A stretch of 6,755 bases of DNA from Erysipelotrichaceae bacterium (GTDB lineage Bacteria > Bacillota_I > Bacilli_A > Erysipelotrichales > Erysipelotrichaceae): positions 1 to 6,755 of the forward strand of contig JAIKXJ010000049.1 in the NCBI GenBank assembly GCA_024684175.1. Reading direction: 5' to 3'. The notes beneath the pieces are model-generated. The model saw only the letters and a program-made list of their open reading frames with translations. It searched no databases and was not told where the DNA came from. Both the position numbers and the translations under genes were made by a program. Positions 1 to 5,863 of this stretch are shown one piece after another (the first letter of the stretch is position 1; the number at the start of each line of letters is the position of its first letter).

Positions 1-285
1 AACGATCGCCGCGACGACCAGGGCGCTAAGATATTCGATCCGGCCATAGCCGAGAGGATGCTTCGTATCCGGTTTCTTCCCTGCCAGTTTCGTACCGACG
101 ATCGTGATCACTGAGGATAACGCGTCCGAAAGGTTGTTGACCGCGTCGAGAACGACCGCGATCGAATGGGAAAGGATTCCGATGACTGCCTTGAACGCGG
201 CTAATAGAATATTGGTAAGGATCCCGATCACGCTTGTACGGACGATGACCTGATCTCTGGTTTCTGCTGTCAGTTCTTTTGCCAT
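1..285 (-). CDS. Cation diffusion facilitator (CDF) metal transporter, N-terminal part
   Basis: Integral membrane metal-ion/proton antiporter of the CDF family, which exports divalent cations such as Zn, Mn, Fe or Co from the cytoplasm. Only the first 95 residues lie in the window; the gene continues past the left edge. The visible part shows a short polar N-terminus, a first membrane segment around residues 14-38, and a second around 41-64 containing DAVNNLSDALSS (47-58). D47 followed by N51 occupies the usual D-x3-D metal-site position, so this is the D/N variant of the site, and the metal cannot be assigned. The family motif KHPLGYGRIE (75-84) follows in the cytoplasmic loop before the third membrane segment. 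The ATG at 285 is supported by GGAGGT six bases upstream. A -10 box at 314-319 and a terminator beyond it suggest it is transcribed independently of the transporter operon to its right. The family call is firm; the substrate is not. Confidence 0.93.
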   Translation of the reverse strand, partial: MAKELTAETRDQVIVRTSVIGILTNILLAAFKAVIGILSHSIAVVLDAVNNLSDALSSVITIVGTKLAGKKPDTKHPLGYGRIEYLSALVVAAIV

Positions 286-291
286 AAAACG

Positions 292-297
292 ACCTCC
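292..297 (-). promoter_or_regulatory. Ribosome binding site of the CDF transporter gene
   Basis: GGAGGT on the minus strand, six bases before the ATG at 285. It is a near-ideal Shine-Dalgarno and fixes this start. Confidence 0.85.
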
Positions 298-313
298 GTG
301 CTCATTTTATACA

Positions 314-319
314 ATTATA
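314..319 (-). promoter_or_regulatory. Candidate -10 box of the CDF gene promoter
   Basis: A perfect TATAAT on the minus strand, about 30 bases before the start codon and downstream of the neighbouring terminator hairpin. A second A/T-rich hexamer, TATAAA, lies just after it (306-311). No convincing -35 is seen 16-18 bases upstream (the 17-base position reads CTCGTG), so the promoter may depend on an activator or on the -10 element alone. Confidence 0.5.
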
Positions 320-345
320 CTCCGAGTCTTCAGGAACACGAGATA

Positions 346-368
346 AACAGCCCTCAGTGAGGGCTGTT
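346..368 (-). terminator. Hairpin terminator after the SLC13-type transporter gene
   Basis: AACAGCCCTC and GAGGGCTGTT form a perfect 10-bp stem with a 3-base loop, 33 bases after the stop codon of the anion transporter gene (minus strand). The bases after the stem on the minus strand are only moderately U-rich (TTTATCT), so termination may be incomplete. It separates the transporter operon from the CDF gene. Confidence 0.7.
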
Positions 369-400
369 ATCATTTATAGAAAGGGGTGGAAATACTTTCT

Positions 401-1804
401 TTAGCACATGCCGAACATATGCCATACCGGAACACAAGCCAGTAAAGCGACAAGGTTCAGTGCCATGAAGACGAAATCGGCAGGCGCGAAGTGTCTGGTA
501 TCGATGTTTTCTTCTCCGCCCAGTGCACCAAGACAAATCATCATATTCGGATGGACATATAACGGATAGAAGACGATTGAGCAGTGATAGACGACGATAC
601 AGGCGATCCAGGGATCGATGCCGATCTTTTCCGCCAGCGGGTAGAGGACAGCGATAAGGACTGTGTTGACCGTGATCTGGTCGACAAAGAAACGGATGAC
701 ATAGGTGATCAGCGCAATAACGATGACAAACAGATACGGATTGTTCAGTCCGGTCGTCAGCGGTGTTAACAGACCAACCATCCAGCTGGAGATTCCGACA
801 GCGTTGAAGACAGCGCCAAAGCCCAGAGCGACACCGATGAAGACGACTAACGGCCACAGGGTGTTATTGATGAACTCTTTCGGGCCAATAACGCCGGCAA
901 ACGTCAGAGCGCACATGCCCAGAACAGAGACTACGACGGAACCGATACCGGTCTTCTGTTCAAAAATGAACATGATCAGGCAGATCGCCATGACAAGAGC
1001 GGTGATCTTTTCATCTCTCTTTAAAGAACCGAGTTCCTTGAACTGCTGGTCAATATATTCCTTAGAGATTACTTTTGTGTTCTCGTCCCTAAAAGCTGTT
1101 TTGATGTACAGGAAATAGGTCACAAACAGCACGATCGTCCAGGGCAGGCAGCGGATGAACCAAGTCATCCAGGTATAAGTCGCCTGAGTGGCTTCCGGCA
1201 AGATACCAAGGACCATATAGCCCTGGAAAGAGGCGTTGATGAAGACGTTACCGGAAATATTGAAGCCGAGCCACAGAGCCAGTAAGAGACCGAAGCGTCC
1301 TTTACTCTTCTTGGGAAGTTCAAGCTCTTCCGAGATGCCCAGAGCCAGAGAGCCCATGATCGCACATTTTGCGGTCGTAGACGGGATCAGGGAAGCGATC
1401 AGCAGACCCATAACGACCAGAGCAAGGACCTGACCGGTATATGTCGGCTTGAACCATTTAAGCGAATAGAGTGACAGTCTCTTTAATAGGCCGGAGTTCT
1501 TGACGGCTGCGCCGAGTCCCATGACACCGACGATCAGCCACCAGGTGCTTCCGGCAAAACCGGAGAAGATCGTGGAGAGTCCTACGGCTTTGGTGGCGAA
1601 CCACAACATCGCCATGACAAGACCGATAACGTAGGAAGGAGCCAGGGCGATGATCAGGTTGATGACGCCCCAGACAAAGATACCCAATACCTTCAAAGCT
1701 TCTGCACTGAGAGCTTCGGTCGGTTTCAGGAAGAAAGCGATCACGATACCCGCGATGATCGACAGTACTTCGATCGCGTATTTTACTGTTTTATTACCTT
1801 TCAT
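401..1804 (-). CDS. DASS/SLC13-family anion transporter
   Basis: A 467-residue polytopic membrane protein of the divalent anion:sodium symporter family (Na_sulph_symp/SLC13, including CitT- and SdcS-like carriers), which moves di- or tricarboxylates or related anions across the cytoplasmic membrane. Hydrophobic segments run almost end to end, with a polar cytoplasmic loop around residues 236-265. The two pseudo-symmetric substrate/sodium motifs are recognisable: IPSTTAKCAIMGSLA (140-154) in the first half and FVDQITVNTVL (373-383) in the second, corresponding to the S-N/T-T motifs of the family. The length is typical. The start ATG overlaps the TGA of the upstream EamA gene (ATGA at 1801-1804), and an AGAAAGGA ribosome site lies inside that gene at 1812-1819. 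It is the last gene of the three-gene minus-strand unit, followed by a hairpin at 346-368. Whether it works as a symporter or an antiporter, and on which anion, is not visible. Confidence 0.92.
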   Translation of the reverse strand: MKGNKTVKYAIEVLSIIAGIVIAFFLKPTEALSAEALKVLGIFVWGVINLIIALAPSYVIGLVMAMLWFATKAVGLSTIFSGFAGSTWWLIVGVMGLGAAVKNSGLLKRLSLYSLKWFKPTYTGQVLALVVMGLLIASLIPSTTAKCAIMGSLALGISEELELPKKSKGRFGLLLALWLGFNISGNVFINASFQGYMVLGILPEATQATYTWMTWFIRCLPWTIVLFVTYFLYIKTAFRDENTKVISKEYIDQQFKELGSLKRDEKITALVMAICLIMFIFEQKTGIGSVVVSVLGMCALTFAGVIGPKEFINNTLWPLVVFIGVALGFGAVFNAVGISSWMVGLLTPLTTGLNNPYLFVIVIALITYVIRFFVDQITVNTVLIAVLYPLAEKIGIDPWIACIVVYHCSIVFYPLYVHPNMMICLGALGGEENIDTRHFAPADFVFMALNLVALLACVPVWHMFGMC

Positions 1805-2691
1805 AGTGGATTCCTTTCTGTTTGACCTGCTTCTTTCCGGTCATCCGACTTCAGCGTCACAAAGAAGGACGCGAAGATGATGACGACTCCGGTCAAAGCA
1901 AGCGGTGTAAGAATCGTTTTAAAGATCAGTCTGTCCCAGATCAGGGAACAGGCCGGTTCAAGAATGCACAGGAAGCCGACTCTGGCGGCGCTGACATCCC
2001 GTTTCATGCCTTCCGAAAGACATACCATCGGCGCGACATTGGACGTCAGAGACGCAAGCAGCAGGAAGAGCCAGATCTTTCCGCTTGTAGGAATGGTGAA
2101 GTTTCCTGTGGCTAAAGCCAGAAGACCGACGATGAGACAGCCGCTGAATCCGGCAATCGTCGTGACCTGCAGTCCCGCGACTTCTGACATACGGCTGTGT
2201 TCCATAGCGAGCACATAGACGGCGAAGCTGGCCGCCGAGCCGAAGCCCAGCAGCAGTCCGGGCAGATTCAGAGATCCGCCGCCGCTCGTGAACAGAAGCC
2301 CGATGATCATCAGGACGGAAGCGATGATCTTATATTTTCCGATCTTTTCCTGATACAGAAAATAGGAGATCGCCACAACGATCAGTGGATAACAGAAGTT
2401 CAGAAGACAGGTAAGACCGACGGAAATATAACCGGTCGCTGCCGAGTAGAGCAGGAGCGTCAGCACGTTTCCGAAAAGAGCGAACAGCAGCGTATCGTGG
2501 AACTGTCCCTTATCCATCTTCATGTTTTTGCCTGTCAGTTTCAGAAGAAGCAGACTGATCACCCCCATGAACAGCAGACGCAGGGATGTCAGCATAAAGA
2601 CGTTGAGATCACCTGCCTCACGGATCAAAACCGTCCAGACGCCGTTCAGGGAAAACCCGAGAGCGGAAAGAATGATCAGAAGTGTACCCAT
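1801..2691 (-). CDS. DMT superfamily (EamA) transporter
   Basis: A 296-residue inner-membrane transporter of the drug/metabolite transporter superfamily. It has the classic 10-segment layout made of two EamA repeats, roughly residues 1-135 and 146-280, with a positively charged cytoplasmic C-terminal tail. Each repeat ends in the expected pattern: NFCYPLIVVAISYFLYQEK (98-116) in the first, and LCILEPACSLIWDRLIFK (241-258) in the second, where the usual acidic residue is Asp rather than Glu. Family members export or import amino acids, nucleotide-related metabolites and other small molecules; the substrate here is unknown. The gene lies 55 bases after the GGT-family gene and overlaps the next transporter by four bases, so all three are probably co-transcribed. 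The ATG at 2691 has only a poor Shine-Dalgarno (AAAAGATTATT before it), and a strong hairpin sits 17 bases upstream, which may limit its translation or alter the mRNA. Confidence 0.9.
   Translation of the reverse strand: MGTLLIILSALGFSLNGVWTVLIREAGDLNVFMLTSLRLLFMGVISLLLLKLTGKNMKMDKGQFHDTLLFALFGNVLTLLLYSAATGYISVGLTCLLNFCYPLIVVAISYFLYQEKIGKYKIIASVLMIIGLLFTSGGGSLNLPGLLLGFGSAASFAVYVLAMEHSRMSEVAGLQVTTIAGFSGCLIVGLLALATGNFTIPTSGKIWLFLLLASLTSNVAPMVCLSEGMKRDVSAARVGFLCILEPACSLIWDRLIFKTILTPLALTGVVIIFASFFVTLKSDDRKEAGQTERNPL
1812..1819 (-). promoter_or_regulatory. Ribosome binding site of the SLC13-type gene, inside the EamA gene
   Basis: AGAAAGGA on the minus strand, seven bases before the ATG at 1804, lying within the last codons of the upstream gene. 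Together with the ATGA stop/start overlap it points to translational coupling of the two transporters. Confidence 0.7.
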
Positions 2692-2708
2692 AATAATCTT
2701 TTATCTGT

Positions 2709-2733
2709 ATCCGGGTGCATTACGCACCCGGAT
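2709..2733 (-). other. Intercistronic hairpin between the GGT-family and EamA genes
   Basis: ATCCGGGTGC and GCACCCGGAT form a perfect 10-bp GC-rich stem with a 5-base loop, 13 bases after the stop of the GGT-family gene and 17 bases before the EamA start. On the coding (minus) strand the stem is followed by ACAGATAAAAG, not a U-tract, so it is not a standard intrinsic terminator. It may stabilise or process the upstream message, or dampen downstream expression. The short T-run (CTTTT) is on the other strand, where no gene is read. Confidence 0.75.
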
Positions 2734-2746
2734 CTTTTGAATTTGC

Positions 2747-4399
2747 TTAGAAGCCGATGATGCAGCCGTCGCCGCGCGGATCGGAACCGCCGACAAGCGC
2801 TGTCTGTGTCTCGTCGGTGTACATGATGATTTGGCCGCGGCCGAACGGTCTGTCACAGTAACCGCCGGTGTAGGCATCCTGGATATTGAGCTGATGGCCC
2901 TTGAACTGCAGAGCTTCGATCGTTGCCGGATTGAAGTGGGATTCGATATCGAGGCTGAGACCCTTATTCCAGCAGAAACGCGGAGCATCCAGCGCATTCT
3001 GCGGACTCATCTTGAAGTCGATCATGTTCATTGCGACCTGCAGATGACCCTGCGGCTGCATGTAACCGCCCATGACTCCGTAAGGACCGACAGGCTTGCC
3101 ATCCTTCATTAAGAAGGCAGGAATGATGGTCTGATAAGGACGCTTGTGCGGTCCGGCATTATTGACATGACCGTCTTCGACAACGAAGGTTGCACCGCGT
3201 GCCTGAAGTACAAGGCCGTATTCCGGAATCGTGACTGCAGAACCGAATGGGTTGTAACAGGACTGGATCATAGAGATCATATTGCCCTTTGTATCGGCTG
3301 CGCAGAAGTAGCAGGTATCGCAGGCATCCGGTTCACCAGCTTTGAAATCGGTGGCTTTGTTTTCATCGATCAGACCTTTGCGGATCTGTGTATATTTCGG
3401 ATTCAGCAGCATGTCGCAGGTGACCTTTGTCATGTAGTCGGGATCGGCAACATACTTGAGGGTATCGGCAAACGCCAGCTTGATCGCTTCCATCTGCAGA
3501 TGGGTCGTGCGCGGAGTGCCGAAGGAATCCTTGTCAAATTCGTATTCATTCAGGACGTTCAGTGCCATCAGAGCGGTGATGCCTTGCCCGTTCGGCGGAA
3601 GCTCGCAGACTTCATATCCATGGTATTTCGCTCTTAACGGATCGTGCATGACTGGTTCAAAGCCCTGGAAGTCTTCTTCTCTCCAGAGACCGCCGTTCTT
3701 CTTGGCTTCTCTAACGATTGCCTGAGCGATCTTGCCACCCTTGTAAAGTGAATCGCCGTTGGTGGCGACAACTTCCTTCAAGAAAGCTGCCATTGCGGGG
3801 TGTTTGACGATCTCACCCGGTTTCGGAGCTTTTCCACCCGGATAGAATTCGTTCTCAAAGTTCTTCAGCATATCCTCATTGAGTTGACCCTTGAGGATAT
3901 TTCTCCATTTTTCAAAAGATCCCTGAACATACGGAGTGATTGGATGTCCTTCTTCGGCAAGCTCGATCGCCGGCTGCGCAACTTCTGCAAGGCTCATGGT
4001 GCCGAATTCCTTAAGCAATTTGATCCAGCCTGCAACACAGCCCGGAAGCGTAGTGCAGTCCCAGCCGCCCATCGGCAGTTTGCCCTTATAACCTTTGGAT
4101 TTGATGTATTCCTCTGTCAGTCCTTTCGGGGAGAAACCGGAAGAAGACATACCGTGAAGTTTGTCTTTGGACCAGATGATAGCGAAATTGTCACTGCCAT
4201 AGGTGGTAGCAGCCGGCTCAACGACTGGAAGTGCAATCGCAACTGCGACACAGGCATCAATGGCATTGCCGCCTTTTTCCAGCATGCGGATACCGGCTTC
4301 GGTTGCCAGCGGATGCGAAGAAGCGACTATGCCGTGTTTTGCATAAAGATCTCTTCTTCTGGATGGGAAATTGTAAGCGTAGCGATTAAAATCGATCAT
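2747..4399 (-). CDS. Gamma-glutamyltransferase-family Ntn-hydrolase (YwrD-like, cytosolic)
   Basis: A 550-residue member of the gamma-glutamyltransferase/acylase family of self-cleaving N-terminal-nucleophile hydrolases, related to YwrD-like enzymes and to amidohydrolases such as HpxW. Seen in order: the N-terminal SSHPLATEAG (27-36) and KGGNAIDACVAVAIAL (42-57) motifs, LPPNGQG (267-273), the predicted processing site D361-T362 in DTCYF, IQSCYNPFGSAV (378-389), GGYMQPQGHLQ (444-454), NALDAPRF (468-475) and the terminal GGSDPRGDG (537-545). By family analogy, cleavage before T362 would yield subunits of about 361 and 189 residues, with T362 as nucleophile. There is no signal peptide, so it should act in the cytoplasm. 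Oddities: YGSD (67-70) where GGD is usual, SSSGFSP where many relatives have SGRAP, and three cysteines around the nucleophile. The ATG at 4399 has AAAGGAG six bases upstream. It is the first gene of the transporter operon and is divergent from the regulator. True gamma-glutamyl specificity is not established. Confidence 0.93.
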   Translation of the reverse strand: MIDFNRYAYNFPSRRRDLYAKHGIVASSHPLATEAGIRMLEKGGNAIDACVAVAIALPVVEPAATTYGSDNFAIIWSKDKLHGMSSSGFSPKGLTEEYIKSKGYKGKLPMGGWDCTTLPGCVAGWIKLLKEFGTMSLAEVAQPAIELAEEGHPITPYVQGSFEKWRNILKGQLNEDMLKNFENEFYPGGKAPKPGEIVKHPAMAAFLKEVVATNGDSLYKGGKIAQAIVREAKKNGGLWREEDFQGFEPVMHDPLRAKYHGYEVCELPPNGQGITALMALNVLNEYEFDKDSFGTPRTTHLQMEAIKLAFADTLKYVADPDYMTKVTCDMLLNPKYTQIRKGLIDENKATDFKAGEPDACDTCYFCAADTKGNMISMIQSCYNPFGSAVTIPEYGLVLQARGATFVVEDGHVNNAGPHKRPYQTIIPAFLMKDGKPVGPYGVMGGYMQPQGHLQVAMNMIDFKMSPQNALDAPRFCWNKGLSLDIESHFNPATIEALQFKGHQLNIQDAYTGGYCDRPFGRGQIIMYTDETQTALVGGSDPRGDGCIIGF

Positions 4400-4405
4400 G
4401 ATATA

Positions 4406-4412
4406 CTCCTTT
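4406..4412 (-). promoter_or_regulatory. Ribosome binding site of the GGT-family gene
   Basis: AAAGGAG on the minus strand, six bases before the ATG at 4399. It is strong and well placed, and settles this start. Confidence 0.85.
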
Positions 4413-4441
4413 CCGACGATCTATTTCGTTATCTTGATTTC

Positions 4442-4471
4442 ATCTTAAGGCCGGCTGCGAATTCCCATCAA
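4442..4471 (-). promoter_or_regulatory. Candidate promoter of the GGT-EamA-SLC13 operon
   Basis: On the minus strand, TTGATG (4466-4471) and TAAGAT (4442-4447) are separated by 18 bases. Each hexamer matches the sigma-70 consensus at four of six positions. Transcription would start near 4435 and give a leader of about 36 bases carrying the ribosome site. It overlaps the palindrome TTTGCAAA at 4472-4479, a possible control site. Weak enough that other placements remain possible. Confidence 0.4.
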
Positions 4472-4500
4472 TTTGCAAAACATTCCTTTGAATCAATTAG

Positions 4501-4515
4501 TTGACAGTGCCTGTG
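4501..4515 (+). repeat. Operator-like repeat, copy 1
   Basis: TTGACAGTGCCTGTG contains the inverted repeat ACAG-TGC-CTGT. It shares TTGACAGT and CTGTG with the second copy at 4558-4573, 57 bases downstream. Placed in a divergent control region beside a TetR-type gene, the pair is a good candidate for operator half-sites. This is inference from position and symmetry only. Confidence 0.5.
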
Positions 4516-4529
4516 AGAAATGTTCAAAT
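4501..4529 (+). promoter_or_regulatory. Candidate promoter of the tandem TetR gene
   Basis: A perfect -35 TTGACA (4501-4506), a 17-base spacer and TCAAAT (4524-4529), preceded by TG in the extended -10 position (4521-4522). Predicted transcription start is near 4536, giving a leader of about 50 bases. The -35 box is embedded in the inverted repeat ACAG-TGC-CTGT (4504-4514), so a repressor bound there would block RNA polymerase. Confidence 0.5.
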
Positions 4530-4557
4530 TCCCCGTGTTTTCTTCCCGAAAAACCAA

Positions 4558-4573
4558 TTGACAGTTATCTGTG
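4558..4573 (+). repeat. Operator-like repeat, copy 2
   Basis: TTGACAGTTATCTGTG contains the inverted repeat ACAG-TTAT-CTGT and matches copy 1 at 4501-4515 apart from the central bases. It lies directly before the regulator start codon (4587). Its TTGACA is unlikely to serve as a -35 box, because a -10 at normal spacing would put the transcription start inside the coding region. Confidence 0.5.
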
Positions 4574-4580
4574 TTATTAT
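4572..4580 (+). promoter_or_regulatory. Possible extended -10 promoter for a leaderless regulator transcript
   Basis: TGTTATTAT fits the extended -10 pattern TGn-TATAAT with one mismatch. A start seven bases downstream of the box falls on the ATG at 4587, which itself lacks a Shine-Dalgarno. No -35 is seen at the matching distance. It is an alternative or addition to the promoter at 4501-4529. Confidence 0.3.
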
Positions 4581-4586
4581 CTATTT

Positions 4587-5807
4587 ATGGCAGAAGGTAC
4601 TGCACAGGTTGTTCACCAGGATCCAAGGATCCTGCGCACGCGGAAAACGATCTCTGACGCCTTCTTTAATCTGTTAAAAGAAAAACCATACAGCGAGATC
4701 AAAGCATCCGAGATCATTGAGCGCTCCGGTTACAGCCGGCAGGCTTTTTATCTGCATTTCCGTTCCAAGGAAGACCTCGTAAACAAGATCATGGACAAGC
4801 ATCTTTCGGATTTCCGGGATGCCGTCGAAGGCTATATCAGGGAACATCCCAATGCCGGGGAATCCCGCAAGGAGATCCGGGAACTGCACAAGACGATGTT
4901 CGCGACGGTGATCGCCGATAAGCTGAAATCGCACGCGATGCACGAAAACGAGTGCTTCGCGCCCTTTTCGCTGATGTTCATGAATTATCTTTTGAACGCG
5001 CCGATCCCGGTGCCGCTGTTCAATTACCGGCAGCAGCGCAACCTGGAATATATGAATATGATCGCGACCTATTATTTCAACGCTACCGTCGGTTACTGGA
5101 TCGAGACGGATTTCCGCATGCCTCTCGACAAGATCGCGAGAGTCTATACCGATTCTGTCTTCGGACCCGGGACTTCCTTCCCTTTCAACGAACAGGACGG
5201 CGTTCCCTTTATCGCGCATGAGAATATCCGGGTCGAAAACAGCACAAAAAAAGACAGCGGAAAAACGATCGAGATCGAACCGATCCCGCGGGAATCGATG
5301 AATACCTATATGGAAGCGCTCGTGCAGCTGATGAAAGAGGGACAGAAGATCTCCGTCCGCTCCCTTTCGGAAAAGGCCGGGTATTCCCGGACCACTTTCT
5401 ATAATTGTTTTGAATCCGTTCCGGATCTGATCGAAAAGACAGTCGATCAGGAGCTCTATCTGCTGATGAAAGCGGTGGATCAGGCTCTTGAAAACGAAAA
5501 CCGGAACGCGCAGGAGATCGAGAACGCCTTTACTCCAGTCTTTCGCCGTATCCTGCGTCATCACGACCGCTACGAAGCGTTCTTCAAATTCGACTGCTTC
5601 TCCTCCTTTGTCTCCCGGCTCATACGGGAGTTGGAGAAACGCGACATGCCCATGCCCAAGCTCAACAAACTCGTCTTCGAGGATAAGCTTTTTGCCCGGA
5701 TCACCAGTTCCTATCTCTTCTTCGGGACCGTTCACTATATCGTCGTCTACCCGGTCGATCTGAACGCCAGACAGACAGCTCATCTTTTTGCCAAATCTTT
5801 CTTCTGA
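4587..5807 (+). CDS. Tandem (double) TetR-family transcriptional regulator
   Basis: A 406-residue cytoplasmic DNA-binding protein, about twice the usual TetR length of roughly 200. The first TetR_N domain spans residues 17-63, with its helix-turn-helix at 38-58 (GYSRQAFYLHF). A second TetR-like domain spans 235-283, with its helix-turn-helix at 255-275 (GYSRTTFYNCF). The two share 13 of 32 residues from A40-equivalent through the following helix (39-70 against 256-287). The ends also match: TYYFNATVGY (161-170) resembles SYLFFGTVHY (375-384), so the whole module appears duplicated, joined by a charged linker around 200-235. The ATG at 4587 is chosen because the TetR_N domain begins just after it. 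The frame is open upstream to a TTG at 4473, but that stretch lacks a ribosome site and overlaps the promoter-like region. It lies divergent from the GGT-EamA-SLC13 operon and is its likely regulator and autoregulator. The ligand is unknown. Confidence 0.9.
   Translation: MAEGTAQVVHQDPRILRTRKTISDAFFNLLKEKPYSEIKASEIIERSGYSRQAFYLHFRSKEDLVNKIMDKHLSDFRDAVEGYIREHPNAGESRKEIRELHKTMFATVIADKLKSHAMHENECFAPFSLMFMNYLLNAPIPVPLFNYRQQRNLEYMNMIATYYFNATVGYWIETDFRMPLDKIARVYTDSVFGPGTSFPFNEQDGVPFIAHENIRVENSTKKDSGKTIEIEPIPRESMNTYMEALVQLMKEGQKISVRSLSEKAGYSRTTFYNCFESVPDLIEKTVDQELYLLMKAVDQALENENRNAQEIENAFTPVFRRILRHHDRYEAFFKFDCFSSFVSRLIRELEKRDMPMPKLNKLVFEDKLFARITSSYLFFGTVHYIVVYPVDLNARQTAHLFAKSFF
4617..4634 (+). repeat. 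18-bp inverted repeat at the start of the regulator gene
   Basis: CAGGATCC-AA-GGATCCTG is two perfect 8-base arms with a 2-base centre, lying in codons 11-16 of the regulator. The spacer is too short for a stable RNA loop with full pairing, so a protein-binding site is more plausible than a hairpin. It could equally be a chance result of the codons used. Confidence 0.5.
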
Positions 5808-5833
5808 GGCCCGGCATTTACCGCAAGACAAAG

Positions 5834-5856
5834 AAAGCCCCATCACGGGGCTTTTC
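5834..5856. terminator. Bidirectional terminator between the TetR and GNAT genes
   Basis: AAAGCCCC and GGGGCTTT form an 8-bp stem with a 5-base loop (ATCAC). On the plus strand the stem runs into TTTTCC, 27 bases after the regulator stop. On the minus strand it is followed by CTTTGTCTT, eight bases after the acetyltransferase stop. It can therefore end transcription from both convergent genes. Confidence 0.85.
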
Positions 5857-5863
5857 CTGTAGT

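Noticed and set aside
2709..2740. The intercistronic hairpin read as a plus-strand terminator, since it is followed there by CTTTT.
   Set aside because: No plus-strand gene ends nearby, so there is nothing for it to terminate.
2197..2760. Open frame of 187 codons on the plus strand opposite the EamA gene.
   Set aside because: It is very rich in Gln, His, Asp and Lys, the expected antisense image of a hydrophobic membrane protein, and shows no domain.
4459..4464. Short palindromes GAATTC and TTTGCAAA (4472-4479) as operators.
   Set aside because: They are six to eight bases long and unrepeated; such palindromes are common by chance in a region of this length.
3800..4504. Open frame of 234 codons on the plus strand opposite the GGT-family gene.
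   Set aside because: It is antisense to a well-conserved enzyme, has no family motif, and runs through the divergent control region.
4473..4586. N-terminal extension of 38 residues on the regulator, starting at TTG 4473.
   Set aside because: No ribosome site precedes the TTG, the stretch overlaps promoter-like and repeat sequences, and the TetR domain begins after the ATG at 4587.
4674..5846. Long open frame (390 codons) on the minus strand opposite the regulator gene.
   Set aside because: It has no recognisable domain, its composition is that of an antisense shadow, it would read through the terminator, and the plus-strand frame clearly encodes TetR domains.
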